Source of the DNA: Lutibacter oceani
GTDB taxonomy: Bacteria; Bacteroidota; Bacteroidia; Flavobacteriales; Flavobacteriaceae
Direction of reading: 5' to 3'
DNA: 64,000 bases
Assembly: GCF_003384935.1 (NCBI RefSeq)
Contig: NZ_QTTQ01000011.1
Span: forward strand, 427,784-491,783
Part shown: positions 34,459 to 44,294 of the stretch, one piece after another
Position numbering within the stretch: the first letter of the stretch is position 1
How the letters are laid out: each line of letters opens with the position of its first letter
The notes under the pieces: model-generated
Told to the model about the DNA's origin: nothing
The model's database searches: none
Seen by the model: only the letters and a program-made list of their open reading frames with translations
Position numbers and translations under genes: made by a program

Positions 34459-36390
34459 CTATTTCATTTTAATTATTATAAATTCTGTTCTTCTATTTAA
34501 CTGGTGATCAGCTTCAGAACATTTTACATTATTTGAACACTTATTAACCAATTGTGTTTCACCAAAACCTTCATATTTAGTAATTCTGGAAGCATCAATA
34601 CCTTTTGATATAATATATTTATATGTAGATTTTGCCCTGTTATTTGACAATACTAAATTATAATCATCATCTGCTCTACTATCTGTATGTGACTCTAATC
34701 TAATTACCATTCCAGGATATTTATTCATTAGAGCTACTACCTTGTCTAATTCAATAGCTGCATCTGGTCTAATATTATATTTGTCCAAATCAAAATAGAT
34801 AGTTTCCAAATCTGCTAATATAACAACATTTTCAATAGGTTTCATTGGAATATTTAAATCGACTATTATTTCTTTTTCTTTTTCTAACCCAAAAGAACTA
34901 AAGTTTTTTGAGACATCTTGGTATTTTTCCTTTGACCCCTTCAATACAAATTTTTCATCTCTTGGAATCAAATGCTCATAAGCTCCATCTTCTTTAGTAA
35001 TAAAATAAGCTAATTCCTCACCATTTTCTCTAGTAAGTAAAACTTTGGCTCCTACAACAGGTTCGTTATTAACAGCATCAAAAATTTGTCCTTTTAATGT
35101 TAGTGGAGGTATTCTAGTAAAAGCATAAATATCATCACCACCTTCTCCACCTTTTCTATTAGAAGAAATAAAACCTTTAAAACCATCTTTTGAAAGGTAA
35201 TATGCAAAATCATCTTTTTTACTATTAATTGGCTCTCCTAAATTTATAACATTTACAATGCTATTATTTTCACCTTTTACAGCTGCGAAAACATCCATTA
35301 AACCAAATCCTACATGTCCATCAGAAGAAAAATATAAGATATCTTCTGCATTATATATAAATGGAAATGCTTCATTTCCTTCAGTGTTAATTACATTACC
35401 TAAATTTACTGGTTTTCCTAAAGTTCCATCTTCAAGCACATCACTAACATAAATATCAGTTCCACCTATACCACCCGGCATGTCTGAAGCAAAATACAGT
35501 TTCTTTCCATCTTCACTTAATGATGGGTGATAAACAATATAATTCGGATTATTTAGATTTGAAGGCTTAATATTTTCCCATTTTCCATTAACTAAATCAG
35601 CACTATAAATTCCAACATGCATAATACCTTTTTCATCATTTATTTTCTTAGCTTCAAAATAATTATTTCTAGAAAAATACATTTTAGTTCCGTCACTATT
35701 AAAAGTTGCTGGACCATCATGATGAATGGTATTTACATTTCCTTCTAATTGTTTTGTAGCTTCTACTGAAGCTTCTTCTTTAGAAACTTTATAAAGATCT
35801 AATAAGGGTTGTTTGTCCCAAGCGTACAACCTTTTAACAGAAACTCCTTCATCTCTTGACGAACTAAATATTATTTCATTATTTAATTCAACTGCTCCAA
35901 ATTCATTGAACTTAGTATTTATGTTTAACTTTTGTAAGGTGTTTTTTTCTGAAGCATTAAAAATAGCACTTGCCAAATCATCATTTTTAAAAAAGTCTTT
36001 AACCCTTAAATCTTGTTCATTTCCTGATTCTTTAAACTTTTTCATCCACTTTTTTGAAGCTTCATAATCTCCGTTTGCTCTCAAGGCTTGAGCATAATAC
36101 AAATAATATTCCGAAGGAACATTTTCTTGTTTTACTACTTCTTTATAAATTGGCAATGCTTTTTCTGGCTGACGCAACATAATATATGCATCTCCTAATT
36201 TACGCATTGCATAAAATTTATTAAAACTTGTATCAATTAATTTTTCATAAGTATTTATTGCTTTTACAAATGAAAAGTCATTAAATTGTCTCTCAGCTCT
36301 TTTCTGTTTTGCTGTTTGACCAAATACCGATGTGCTTATTAAAACAAAAGCAACAAATAAAATTCCTATATTTTTCATAATTTTCATCAT
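34459..36390 (-). CDS. OmpA-family protein with TPR, PD40 and carboxypeptidase-regulatory-like domains (PorE-like)
   Basis: This 643-aa protein has a signal peptide (about 1-25, ending SVFGQ), N-terminal TPR-like helices (about 28-140), and WD40/PD40 propeller repeats (about 165-425; YHPSLSEDGKKLYFASDMPG is one blade). A CarboxypepD_reg-like beta domain spans about 430-520. The C-terminal OmpA peptidoglycan-binding domain covers about 530-643 (IYFDLDKYNIRPDA, SHTDSRADDDYNLVLSNNRA). The domain order equals PorE-type proteins that anchor type IX components to peptidoglycan. It is the last gene of the adhesin–PorP/SprF–OmpA cluster, 8 bp after porP. Confidence 0.9.
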   Translation of the reverse strand: MMKIMKNIGILFVAFVLISTSVFGQTAKQKRAERQFNDFSFVKAINTYEKLIDTSFNKFYAMRKLGDAYIMLRQPEKALPIYKEVVKQENVPSEYYLYYAQALRANGDYEASKKWMKKFKESGNEQDLRVKDFFKNDDLASAIFNASEKNTLQKLNINTKFNEFGAVELNNEIIFSSSRDEGVSVKRLYAWDKQPLLDLYKVSKEEASVEATKQLEGNVNTIHHDGPATFNSDGTKMYFSRNNYFEAKKINDEKGIMHVGIYSADLVNGKWENIKPSNLNNPNYIVYHPSLSEDGKKLYFASDMPGGIGGTDIYVSDVLEDGTLGKPVNLGNVINTEGNEAFPFIYNAEDILYFSSDGHVGFGLMDVFAAVKGENNSIVNVINLGEPINSKKDDFAYYLSKDGFKGFISSNRKGGEGGDDIYAFTRIPPLTLKGQIFDAVNNEPVVGAKVLLTRENGEELAYFITKEDGAYEHLIPRDEKFVLKGSKEKYQDVSKNFSSFGLEKEKEIIVDLNIPMKPIENVVILADLETIYFDLDKYNIRPDAAIELDKVVALMNKYPGMVIRLESHTDSRADDDYNLVLSNNRAKSTYKYIISKGIDASRITKYEGFGETQLVNKCSNNVKCSEADHQLNRRTEFIIIKMK

Positions 36391-36398
36391 TAATTTGG

Positions 36399-37322
36399 TT
36401 AAAAATATCTTGGAGATTTTTGTTTTCTTTTCAAGTATCTAAATTCATACATTAACAAAATCTCGTGTGATCCAGATGTATAAGGTCTAATTTCTCCTGT
36501 AGGAATTTCATATGTATATCCAACTCTAAATTGATCAGAAACTTGAAAATCTACAAGTGCTCCTATAGCTTTTTGATCTCCATTGAATCTATAAGAACCT
36601 CCTAGCCAAAACTTTTCATTAAATAGGAAATTAGCTGTTAAATCTGTTGAAATTGGAGCTCCTTTTGTTTGTTTAATCATAAATGAGGGCTTTAATTTTA
36701 AATTATCATTTAAATCAAAAACATATCCTCCAATAAGATAATAATGAACTCTTTCCAAAGCAGCGTATTCTGAATCATTATTTAAATCGTGATTGATAAG
36801 TTTTGGTACTGATAAACCAGCATACCATTTATTTGAATGAAATAAAATACCCGCACCAAAGTTTGAATTCCACCTATTTAACTTTTCATTAAAATAAGGA
36901 TCCTGATTTACTTCAGTCGCATTGTATAACTCCTCCGCTAATTTATAATAAGTCATTCCCCCTTTTAAACCAAAACTTACATTAACTTCATCACTTGCTT
37001 GTAAAGTATATGAAAAATCTGCATACACATAGGTAAAGTTTTCGTAACCTGATTTGTCGTTTATCAAAGATAACCCTAAACCTACTTTTTCATTCCTTAA
37101 AGGAGAATGAACAGATAAAGTTTGTGTTTGTGGTCCTCCATCAAATCCAGCCCATTGATTTCTATTTAATCCTACAATACTTAATGCATCTCTACTACCT
37201 GCATACGCAGGGTTAATAGCAATTGTATTGTACATATATTGAGTAAACTGTGGTAACTGTTGCGCATTAGAATATTCTAATCCTAAAACCATTATTACTA
37301 TAACTATAATTATACGTTTCAT
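36399..37322 (-). CDS. Type IX secretion membrane protein of the PorP/SprF family
   Basis: This 307-aa outer-membrane barrel protein has a signal peptide (about 1-20, ending SNAQ) and the family opening QLPQFTQYMYNTIAINPAYAG, followed by LNRNQWAGFDGGPQTQTLS. SprF in F. johnsoniae is needed for secretion and surface attachment of the adhesin SprB, and paralogues are paired with their own adhesins. It sits 12 bp after a CHU_C adhesin gene and 8 bp before an OmpA gene. This placement implies that it handles that adhesin. Confidence 0.95.
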   Translation of the reverse strand: MKRIIIVIVIMVLGLEYSNAQQLPQFTQYMYNTIAINPAYAGSRDALSIVGLNRNQWAGFDGGPQTQTLSVHSPLRNEKVGLGLSLINDKSGYENFTYVYADFSYTLQASDEVNVSFGLKGGMTYYKLAEELYNATEVNQDPYFNEKLNRWNSNFGAGILFHSNKWYAGLSVPKLINHDLNNDSEYAALERVHYYLIGGYVFDLNDNLKLKPSFMIKQTKGAPISTDLTANFLFNEKFWLGGSYRFNGDQKAIGALVDFQVSDQFRVGYTYEIPTGEIRPYTSGSHEILLMYEFRYLKRKQKSPRYF

Positions 37323-37334
37323 AGATTTATTTTT

Positions 37335-40300
37335 TTAGTGAGTTCCTAAATATATATATCCAGTAATTGGCTCAAAACCACTACTTAATACATTTACAAT
37401 ATAATAATAGGTACCTGTTGGTAAATCAGTACTTGAACCAATTGTAGCACCACCAGTATTAGCATACCCTCTCCAATTATTTTGATAATTATTTGATTGA
37501 TATATCATTTTACCCCAACGGTTAAATATTTGAACATCAAATGTAAATCCACATCCTTCTAATCCTAATATTTCAAACCGATCATTAAAACCATCATTAT
37601 TAGGAGTTACAACTTTTGATATTTCCAAATCACTTGTTGAACAAGGCAATACAACACAATCATCATTTACATTTACATAAATCTTAATAACTCTACCACA
37701 TTCTCCAGGCTCAGTATATGTAAATTGATAGGTTCCTAAATTTACTATTGAAGGATCAAATAAGTCTCCGTTCAATCCACCACTATTTAATTCATCAATC
37801 CAAGTTCCTCCAGTTTCAAAGTCTTCAACTAACAATGTTGTAAGGTCAATTGAAATATCTTCAATACATAAAGTAACTACGTCATTAGGATTGTCAATAA
37901 CTTCAACTATAAGATTATCTTCTACTGTAACTGTTGTGGTTGCTGAACATCCGTTTTCTGAATCTGTTACCGTTACACTATAGTCTCCTGCTGTAGTTAC
38001 TTCTAACGTAGCTCCGGTTCCTAATTCTTCCGATCCATCTGACCATGAATAACTTGCTTCTCCTTGTACTGTTGAACTACTTGCATCTAAGGTGATACTT
38101 GTTGTCGAACAGGTTAATGCTGAATTGCCTGTTATTGCTGCAACTACTGCTGTTACGTTTTCTAATACTGTAACTGTTGTGGTTGCTGAACATCCGTTTT
38201 CTGAATCTGTTACCGTTACACTATAGTCTCCTGACGTGGTTACTTCTAACGTAGCTCCGGTTCCTAATTCTTCCGATCCATCTGACCATGAATAACTTGC
38301 TTCTCCTTGTACTGTTGAACTACTTGCATCTAAGGTGATACTTGTTGTTGAACAGGTTAATGCTGCATTGCCTGTTATTGCTGCAACTACTGCTGTTACG
38401 TTTTCTAATACTGTAACTGTTGTGGTTGCTGAACATCCGTTTTCTGAATCTGTTACCGTTACACTATAGTCTCCTGACGTGGTTACTTCTAACGTAGCTC
38501 CGGTTCCTAATTCTTCCGATCCATCTGACCATGAATAACTTGCTTCACCTTGTACTGTTGAACTACTTGCATCTAAAGTGATACTTGTTGTTGAACAAGT
38601 TATTGCTTCATTGCCAGTTATTATAACCTCTGGCTCAGTATTATCTTGAGTAATTGTTATTGTTTTAACAGCTGAACATCCATTTGAAGATTTAGTTACT
38701 ATCACATAGTAACTTCCCGGTTCATTTACAGTTATACTTGAAGTGGTTTCACCACCTTTCCAAAGGAACTTATCACCACCTGTACTATCACTTGCGTCCA
38801 AAACTATGCTAGTAACAGAACAACTTAATTCTGTTGCTTCTGCAGTTAAAACAGCTATTGGTTTTGTAACATCTTGTGTTACTTGTACACTATCACTTGC
38901 AGAACATACAATTTCACCGTTAATAGTTGATACAGTTAAAGTATAAATACCTGGTACGCCTACTTCTGGATTTAGAATTGAAGAAGTAAAACCTCCTGGT
39001 CCATTCCATAAGTAACTTAAACCAACTTCATCATCAATACTTGCACTACCATTTAATATAACTGTTTCATCTGTACAAGTAATTGTTTTATTTGAACCTG
39101 CGTTAACCATTGGAATGTCATTTATTGTTACCGTAAAACTACTCTCGTCAGATGGACAGTTATCTGTAGCCGCTACATAAACATATAACGTAACTGTTGC
39201 TTCGATTAAATCTCCTGCATTCTTTGCTTCTCCTGTTCCTCCTGTTCCCGTATAATACGAACCATTGGTTAATTCTGGCAATACATAACTGTCACATTCA
39301 GTAACATTTTCTAGAATATCTGCCTTAACACTATCTTCTATTGTTACCGTAAAACTACTCTCGTCAGATGGACAGTTATCTGTAGCCGCTACATAAACAT
39401 ATAACGTAACTGTTGCTTCGATTAAATCTCCTGCATTCTTTGCTTCTCCTGTTCCTCCTGTTCCCGTATAATATGAACCATTGGTTAATTCTGGCAATAC
39501 ATAACTGTCACATTCAGTAACATTTTCTAGAATATCTGCCTTAACACTATCTTCTATTGTTACCGTAATATCTACAGTACCTGTACAAGAACCATTAGTT
39601 AAGGTTACTTCTGCCCATAAATCGGTTATAGTATTTAAGTTAACCGCTGTTGCTGGTGAAAGTAGAATACCTCCATTATTTGGATCTCCATCATACCATG
39701 CTACTGTTCCTATTTCACCATCTAGCACATTTACATCTTTTTCTGTTAAATCTGTATCTGTTGATGTCCCATCGGAACATATAGTAAATGGAGAATCTAC
39801 TGGCGTTGGTGTCGGATTTATAATTACTTGTGCCGTTGCTGTCTTAGGACATAAAACATTGTTTAAAACATTGTTTACAAAATAAGTATATGTTATCGTA
39901 TATGTACCTGGAGCACTAGCACTAACATCGATTTGTCCAGTATTAGGATCAATAGTCAATCCAGAAGGTGTAGAGGAATATGTTCCCCCTGTAATATTTG
40001 TATTTGATTTAGTAACTTCAACAGTACCTTCATCATTACAAAATATTCCAGCATCACCAAACTCTACATCACCATACTTAATTAGGGTTTCACCAAAACT
40101 AATTGAAACCTGTTGAGGTCCAACAAAGTCATTTAATGCAGCGGTTTCTGCAGCAGAAGATTTGGTTTTTACCAACAAAGATTTAAAGCTTACACCACCA
40201 TCACAAGGGTCAGTAATAGTATTATTCATAATTCCTGTAAGATTTACAGCACCTTCAACAAATTGTAATGGGTCATACGAATTACCCCCAAAGGCTGTAT

Positions 40301-41006
40301 ACCCTGTAGGTATAGTCACTAAAGCGCCATTTGATACGGAAACCGCATCACCTGCATGGCCTGTTAATGGCACATAATCATACCCTCCAAATCCATCAGG
40401 TTGCCACCAATAAACATAAGCGTTAGCCAGAGATCCTCCATTAACATATTGTACAGTAAGAAGTACATCACCAACCGTTCTTCCTCCATCTTGACCTGCT
40501 GTTGAAAAACCAAAATTAGAATCGGCTGTAACTGTTGCCTGGAAAAATTCAAAATCAATATAACTAGTACCGTTTGTTGTTAGTCTATCACCAAAAAATA
40601 TTATCCATTCATCTCCAGCATCATCTTTGGCAATATGATAAGCCATATTATTTACATCGCCTTTCCCATTTGCTTTCCCAATTTTCCATCCCCAAGTTCC
40701 AGGATTATCATTAAACTTTCCACTAGCAAAAATATTATCATTTCCATCCCATGCATCTTGTTCTAGATGCGTAGTACTTGGTTCTATAGGACCTAAATTA
40801 TTAAAAACAAATCCATATTGTGGATTACCACCATCTAACCAGTCTCCTCCAGGATCAGTCATTAAAGTTCCAGCTTTAAGGTCACCATCTATCTCAAAAC
40901 CTCCAGTAGGCACTGTAATAGGAATGGTTGTTTGTGCGAATGAAATCAAATTTGAAAACAACAACACCAAAAAAGTCACTAAACGAGTTAAAGTATTTTT
41001 TTTCAT
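37335..41006 (-). CDS. Large repeat adhesin with gliding-motility CHU_C C-terminal domain
   Basis: This 1223-aa protein has a signal peptide (about 1-25, ending ISFAQ). An N-terminal region of about 300 residues resembles secreted beta-sandwich domains. PKD/Ig-like domains follow, including two 72-aa repeats that look nearly identical at DNA level (216-bp units) and three 81-aa repeats (243-bp units) rich in S/T/E. The last ~95 residues (VVTPNNDGFNDRFEI, FNRWGKMIYQS, LPTGTYYYIVNV) are the CHU_C/type B sorting domain. Such proteins are exported by the type IX system and held at the surface through SprF-like partners. It is SprB-like in design but far shorter than SprB. Confidence 0.93.
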   Translation of the reverse strand: MKKNTLTRLVTFLVLLFSNLISFAQTTIPITVPTGGFEIDGDLKAGTLMTDPGGDWLDGGNPQYGFVFNNLGPIEPSTTHLEQDAWDGNDNIFASGKFNDNPGTWGWKIGKANGKGDVNNMAYHIAKDDAGDEWIIFFGDRLTTNGTSYIDFEFFQATVTADSNFGFSTAGQDGGRTVGDVLLTVQYVNGGSLANAYVYWWQPDGFGGYDYVPLTGHAGDAVSVSNGALVTIPTGYTAFGGNSYDPLQFVEGAVNLTGIMNNTITDPCDGGVSFKSLLVKTKSSAAETAALNDFVGPQQVSISFGETLIKYGDVEFGDAGIFCNDEGTVEVTKSNTNITGGTYSSTPSGLTIDPNTGQIDVSASAPGTYTITYTYFVNNVLNNVLCPKTATAQVIINPTPTPVDSPFTICSDGTSTDTDLTEKDVNVLDGEIGTVAWYDGDPNNGGILLSPATAVNLNTITDLWAEVTLTNGSCTGTVDITVTIEDSVKADILENVTECDSYVLPELTNGSYYTGTGGTGEAKNAGDLIEATVTLYVYVAATDNCPSDESSFTVTIEDSVKADILENVTECDSYVLPELTNGSYYTGTGGTGEAKNAGDLIEATVTLYVYVAATDNCPSDESSFTVTINDIPMVNAGSNKTITCTDETVILNGSASIDDEVGLSYLWNGPGGFTSSILNPEVGVPGIYTLTVSTINGEIVCSASDSVQVTQDVTKPIAVLTAEATELSCSVTSIVLDASDSTGGDKFLWKGGETTSSITVNEPGSYYVIVTKSSNGCSAVKTITITQDNTEPEVIITGNEAITCSTTSITLDASSSTVQGEASYSWSDGSEELGTGATLEVTTSGDYSVTVTDSENGCSATTTVTVLENVTAVVAAITGNAALTCSTTSITLDASSSTVQGEASYSWSDGSEELGTGATLEVTTSGDYSVTVTDSENGCSATTTVTVLENVTAVVAAITGNSALTCSTTSITLDASSSTVQGEASYSWSDGSEELGTGATLEVTTAGDYSVTVTDSENGCSATTTVTVEDNLIVEVIDNPNDVVTLCIEDISIDLTTLLVEDFETGGTWIDELNSGGLNGDLFDPSIVNLGTYQFTYTEPGECGRVIKIYVNVNDDCVVLPCSTSDLEISKVVTPNNDGFNDRFEILGLEGCGFTFDVQIFNRWGKMIYQSNNYQNNWRGYANTGGATIGSSTDLPTGTYYYIVNVLSSGFEPITGYIYLGTH
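37925..38630. repeat. Three 243-bp tandem repeats inside the adhesin gene
   Basis: The phrase CTGTAACTGTTGTGG recurs at 37925, 38168 and 38411, exactly 243 bp apart. The units encode an 81-aa Ig-like module (SITLDASSSTVQGEASYSW) and differ at only a few bases. Confidence 0.9.
39125..39556. repeat. Two 216-bp tandem repeats inside the adhesin gene
   Basis: Units 39125-39340 and 39341-39556 appear nearly identical and encode a 72-aa module (SYYTGTGGTGEAKNAGDLIE). Confidence 0.9.
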
Positions 41007-41480
41007 AATTTTTTTATTTTAAATTCAAATACTGCATAAATTAATGCACAGTTACAACTTAAAAAGCTTTTTTGTCATAAAGACAATTTTACTAATAATA
41101 GGGGTCTAATTATCCAAACAATGTTTTAATATTGTTGTTTTTAAATCTGTGGGGGTGATAAATAAAAGAGTCTTGTGGGGAACATTTCTCAATTGTTTAA
41201 CAAATATACTTCGTATTCGGAATATTTCAGAAAATTCAAACCTCTATTTTTAAAGAATTTAACAAATGGAAGCGTTTTCTGAATAAATGGTGATAAATAT
41301 CATACAATTTTACTTATTTTTTTAATAATAACACTTAACAAAAGACATATCTTCCTTATTTTTAATTAATTAACTAAAAATATCAGATCAAAATTTCAAT
41401 ATTTTTTTCACAAAAAGCATCTATGTAAATAAAATATTTATTATTTATTTAGCTAACAGAATAAATAAAATATTCTATTT
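41007..41480. other. 474-bp intergenic region between the adhesin and lpd
   Basis: No ORF is seen. It contains divergent promoters. The adhesin cluster would have a leader of about 190 nt with C-runs on the minus strand and a weak AACAAT/ATTGTT hairpin near 41117-41136. The remainder is AT-rich. Confidence 0.55.
41201..41208 (-). promoter_or_regulatory. -7 promoter element (TATATTTG) for the adhesin–porP–ompA cluster
   Basis: The minus strand reads TATATTTG, about 195 nt upstream of the adhesin start codon. Confidence 0.6.
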
Positions 41481-41483
41481 TTG
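41476..41483 (+). promoter_or_regulatory. -7 promoter element (TATTTTTG) for lpd
   Basis: TATTTTTG lies 24 nt upstream of the ATG at 41508. It overlaps a possible in-frame TTG (41481), which therefore cannot be the start if this promoter is used. Confidence 0.6.
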
Positions 41484-41507
41484 CCATTCAACATTAAGCT
41501 AAAACTA

Positions 41508-42908
41508 ATGAATAAATATGATGTAGCCGTTATTGGCTCTGGGCCTGGAGGATATGTTGCTGCAATACGATGTGCGCAATTAGGATTAAAAACTGCAATA
41601 ATTGAAAAATACAATACTCTTGGTGGTACTTGTTTAAATGTTGGATGTATTCCTTCAAAAGCTTTGTTAGATTCTTCGCATCATTATTACGATGCTACAA
41701 AACATTTTGCAACGCACGGAATTGATGTAAAAGGATTAGAAGTGAATTTCAATAAAATGATTGCTCGTAAAAACGATGTAGTTTCACAAACTTCAGGTGG
41801 AATTAATTATTTAATGGAGAAAAACAAAATTGATATGTTTCAAGGACTTGGAAGTTTTGTTGATACTACACATATTAATATATTAAAAACCGATGGTACT
41901 TCAGAAAAAATTGAAGCCGCAAAAACTATTATTGCAACTGGATCAAAACCAGCTTCTTTACCGTTTATTAAATTAGACAAAAAAAGAGTAATTACTTCAA
42001 CAGAGGCTTTAAGTTTAAACGAAATACCAAAACATCTTATTGTTATTGGTGGTGGAGTAATTGGTTTAGAACTTGGTTCTGTTTATAGCAGGTTAGGTTC
42101 TGAAGTTTCCGTTATTGAATATATGCCTAGTATTACTCCTGGAATGGATGCAATGCTTTCAAAAGAATTACAAAAATCATTAAAAAAACAAGGGATTAAA
42201 TTCTTTACCAGCCACAAAGTTTCTTCAGTAGAAAATAAAGGAAATGAAGTTATTGTTACCGCTGATAATAAAAAAGGCAATCCTGTTGAATTTAAAGGAG
42301 ATTACACATTAATTTCTGTTGGTAGAAAACCTTATACTGAAGGATTAGGGCTAGAAAATGTTGGAATTAAAGTTTCTGAACGTGGACAAATTGAAACAAA
42401 TGAGCATTTACAAACTAATGTTTCTAATATTTATGCTATTGGAGATGTTGTAAAAGGTGCAATGTTAGCTCACAAAGCTGAAGAAGAAGGAACTATGGTA
42501 GCTGAATTAATTGCAGGACAAAAACCTCATATTGATTATAATTTAATTCCGGGAGTAGTTTATACCTGGCCGGAAGTTGCTGCGGTTGGTAAAACTGAAG
42601 AGCAATTAAAAGAAGCTGGCGTTAATTACAAAGTTGGATCATTTGCAATGCGTGCTTTAGGTAGAGCGAGAGCAAGTATGGATACCGACGGGCAAATAAA
42701 AGTATTAGCTGATGCTGTAACAGATGAAATTTTAGGTGTTCATATGATAGGAGCCAGAGCCGCTGATATGATTGCTGAAGCCGTTATTGCAATGGAATTT
42801 AGAGCTTCATCTGAAGATATTGCGCGCTCATCTCACGCCCACCCAACATATACTGAAGCTTTTAAAGAAGCTTGTTTGGCTGTAAATGACAGAGCTATTC
42901 ATAGTTAA
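41508..42908 (+). CDS. lpd: Dihydrolipoyl dehydrogenase (E3)
   Basis: This 466-aa flavoenzyme reoxidises the lipoyl groups of 2-oxoacid dehydrogenase and glycine-cleavage complexes. The FAD motif is VAVIGSGPGGYVAA and the redox-active disulfide lies in GGTCLNVGCIPSKALL. The NAD motif is IVIGGGVIGLELGSVYSRLG, and YAIGDVVKGAMLAHKAEEEG and the C-terminal HAHPTYTEAF with the active-site His are present. The start is ATG 41508, since an upstream TTG overlaps the promoter. No E1 or E2 genes are near, so it may serve several complexes. A strong hairpin follows. Confidence 0.96.
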   Translation: MNKYDVAVIGSGPGGYVAAIRCAQLGLKTAIIEKYNTLGGTCLNVGCIPSKALLDSSHHYYDATKHFATHGIDVKGLEVNFNKMIARKNDVVSQTSGGINYLMEKNKIDMFQGLGSFVDTTHINILKTDGTSEKIEAAKTIIATGSKPASLPFIKLDKKRVITSTEALSLNEIPKHLIVIGGGVIGLELGSVYSRLGSEVSVIEYMPSITPGMDAMLSKELQKSLKKQGIKFFTSHKVSSVENKGNEVIVTADNKKGNPVEFKGDYTLISVGRKPYTEGLGLENVGIKVSERGQIETNEHLQTNVSNIYAIGDVVKGAMLAHKAEEEGTMVAELIAGQKPHIDYNLIPGVVYTWPEVAAVGKTEEQLKEAGVNYKVGSFAMRALGRARASMDTDGQIKVLADAVTDEILGVHMIGARAADMIAEAVIAMEFRASSEDIARSSHAHPTYTEAFKEACLAVNDRAIHS

Positions 42909-42931
42909 AAAACTAAACATCTTATTATATA

Positions 42932-42964
42932 AAAAAAGTCCTTTCTAATTGAAAGGACTTTTTT
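42932..42964. terminator. Intrinsic terminator after lpd
   Basis: A perfect 14-bp stem (AAAAAAGTCCTTTC / GAAAGGACTTTTTT) has the 5-base loop TAATT. Its last T is also the first base of the following -7 element. Confidence 0.88.
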
Positions 42965-42971
42965 ATTTTTG
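42964..42971 (+). promoter_or_regulatory. -7 promoter element (TATTTTTG) for pabB-tilS
   Basis: TATTTTTG ends five bases before the ATG at 42977 and directly adjoins the lpd terminator. The transcript would be leaderless or nearly so. Confidence 0.55.
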
Positions 42972-42976
42972 TCTTG

Positions 42977-44281
42977 ATGCAACGAACTAAAAAAGCGATT
43001 CAGATTACTGATATTTCTGAATTTAAATCGAAACTTTTGATTTGGGCACAGCAATTTAAAATCGCTGTGTGGTTAGATAGTAACAACTATATACAAAAGC
43101 ATTCAAATTTTGATGCTGTTTTGGCTGTTGACGCATTTTCTAAAATTGAAACAAATTATATAAATGCTTTCAATAAACTTAAAGCATATCAAACAGGTAT
43201 AAACGATTATATTTTTGGCTATTTAGGTTATGATTTAAAAAATGATGTAGAACATTTAACCTCTAATAATTTAGATGAATTGAATTTTCCTGATTTGTTT
43301 TTCTTTCAACCTAAAAAAATATTTTTTATAAAAGGAACTATTGTAACAGTTAAATATATATCTCAATTTCAAAAAGAAATTGAAACTGATTTAGTTGACA
43401 TTAACAACCCAAAACCCAATAAAAATAAGGTAAAAACTAAAAACAACATAAAAATAAAACTTAGAATTCACAAAGATGAATATTACAAAAAACTGAATTC
43501 AATATTAAACCATATTCATCGTGGAGATATTTACGAAGCCAGTTTTTGCCAGGAGTTTTATAGTGAAAATTCAGTTATAAATCCTTTAAAAATTTATACC
43601 CAATTAAACCAAATTTCCAAACCTCCTTTTGCCTCATTTTTAAAACTAAACGACAAATTTTTATTGTCCGCTTCACCTGAACGCTATTTAAAAAAAGAAG
43701 GAAATAGAGTTATTTCGCAACCCATAAAAGGAACCGAAAAAAGAGCCCTATCAAAAAAAGAAGATTTAAAATTAATTACTGAGTTAGAGAAAAACCCTAA
43801 AGAACGCGCTGAAAATATTATGATTGTTGATTTGGTTAGAAACGATTTATCTCGTTCAGCAATAAAAGGTTCTGTAAAAGTAGATGAACTTTGTAAAGTG
43901 TATACTTTTGAACAAGTACATCAATTAATTTCAACTATTTCTTGTAAAGTTAGCAACACTATACACCCGGTAGACATTATAAAAGACACCTTTCCAATGG
44001 GAAGTATGACCGGTGCTCCAAAAATTTCTGCAATGAAAATAATTGAAGATTTGGAAGCAACAAAGCGTGGCTTATATTCTGGAGCAGTTGGTTATTTTAC
44101 ACCAAAGGGAGACTTTGATTTTAATGTAATTATACGTAGTATTTTATACAATAAAACCAAAAAATATGTTTCTTATTCAGTTGGTGGAGCAATTACAGCA
44201 AAATCTGTTCCCGAAAAAGAATACGAAGAATGCTTGCTAAAAGCAAAAGCTATGAAACAAGTTTTATTAAACTCCATTTAA
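42977..44281 (+). CDS. pabB: Aminodeoxychorismate synthase component I (chorismate-binding enzyme)
   Basis: This 434-aa chorismate-utilising enzyme has a long N-terminal domain (about 1-160). The conserved C-terminal domain includes HIHRGDIYEASFCQEF, FLLSASPERYLK, QPIKGTEKR, ENIMIVDLVRNDLSR and FPMGSMTGAPKISAM. It most resembles PabB rather than TrpE, since trp genes are absent and folate genes occur elsewhere in the window. It could also be a generic anthranilate synthase I-like paralogue. The start is ATG 42977. tilS follows 13 bp later. Confidence 0.88.
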   Translation: MQRTKKAIQITDISEFKSKLLIWAQQFKIAVWLDSNNYIQKHSNFDAVLAVDAFSKIETNYINAFNKLKAYQTGINDYIFGYLGYDLKNDVEHLTSNNLDELNFPDLFFFQPKKIFFIKGTIVTVKYISQFQKEIETDLVDINNPKPNKNKVKTKNNIKIKLRIHKDEYYKKLNSILNHIHRGDIYEASFCQEFYSENSVINPLKIYTQLNQISKPPFASFLKLNDKFLLSASPERYLKKEGNRVISQPIKGTEKRALSKKEDLKLITELEKNPKERAENIMIVDLVRNDLSRSAIKGSVKVDELCKVYTFEQVHQLISTISCKVSNTIHPVDIIKDTFPMGSMTGAPKISAMKIIEDLEATKRGLYSGAVGYFTPKGDFDFNVIIRSILYNKTKKYVSYSVGGAITAKSVPEKEYEECLLKAKAMKQVLLNSI

Positions 44282-44294
44282 TTATATTTACTAA

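Noticed and set aside
41481..41507. TTG-initiated extension of lpd
   Set aside because: The TTG overlaps the likely -7 promoter element, and ATG 41508 gives the standard N-terminus.
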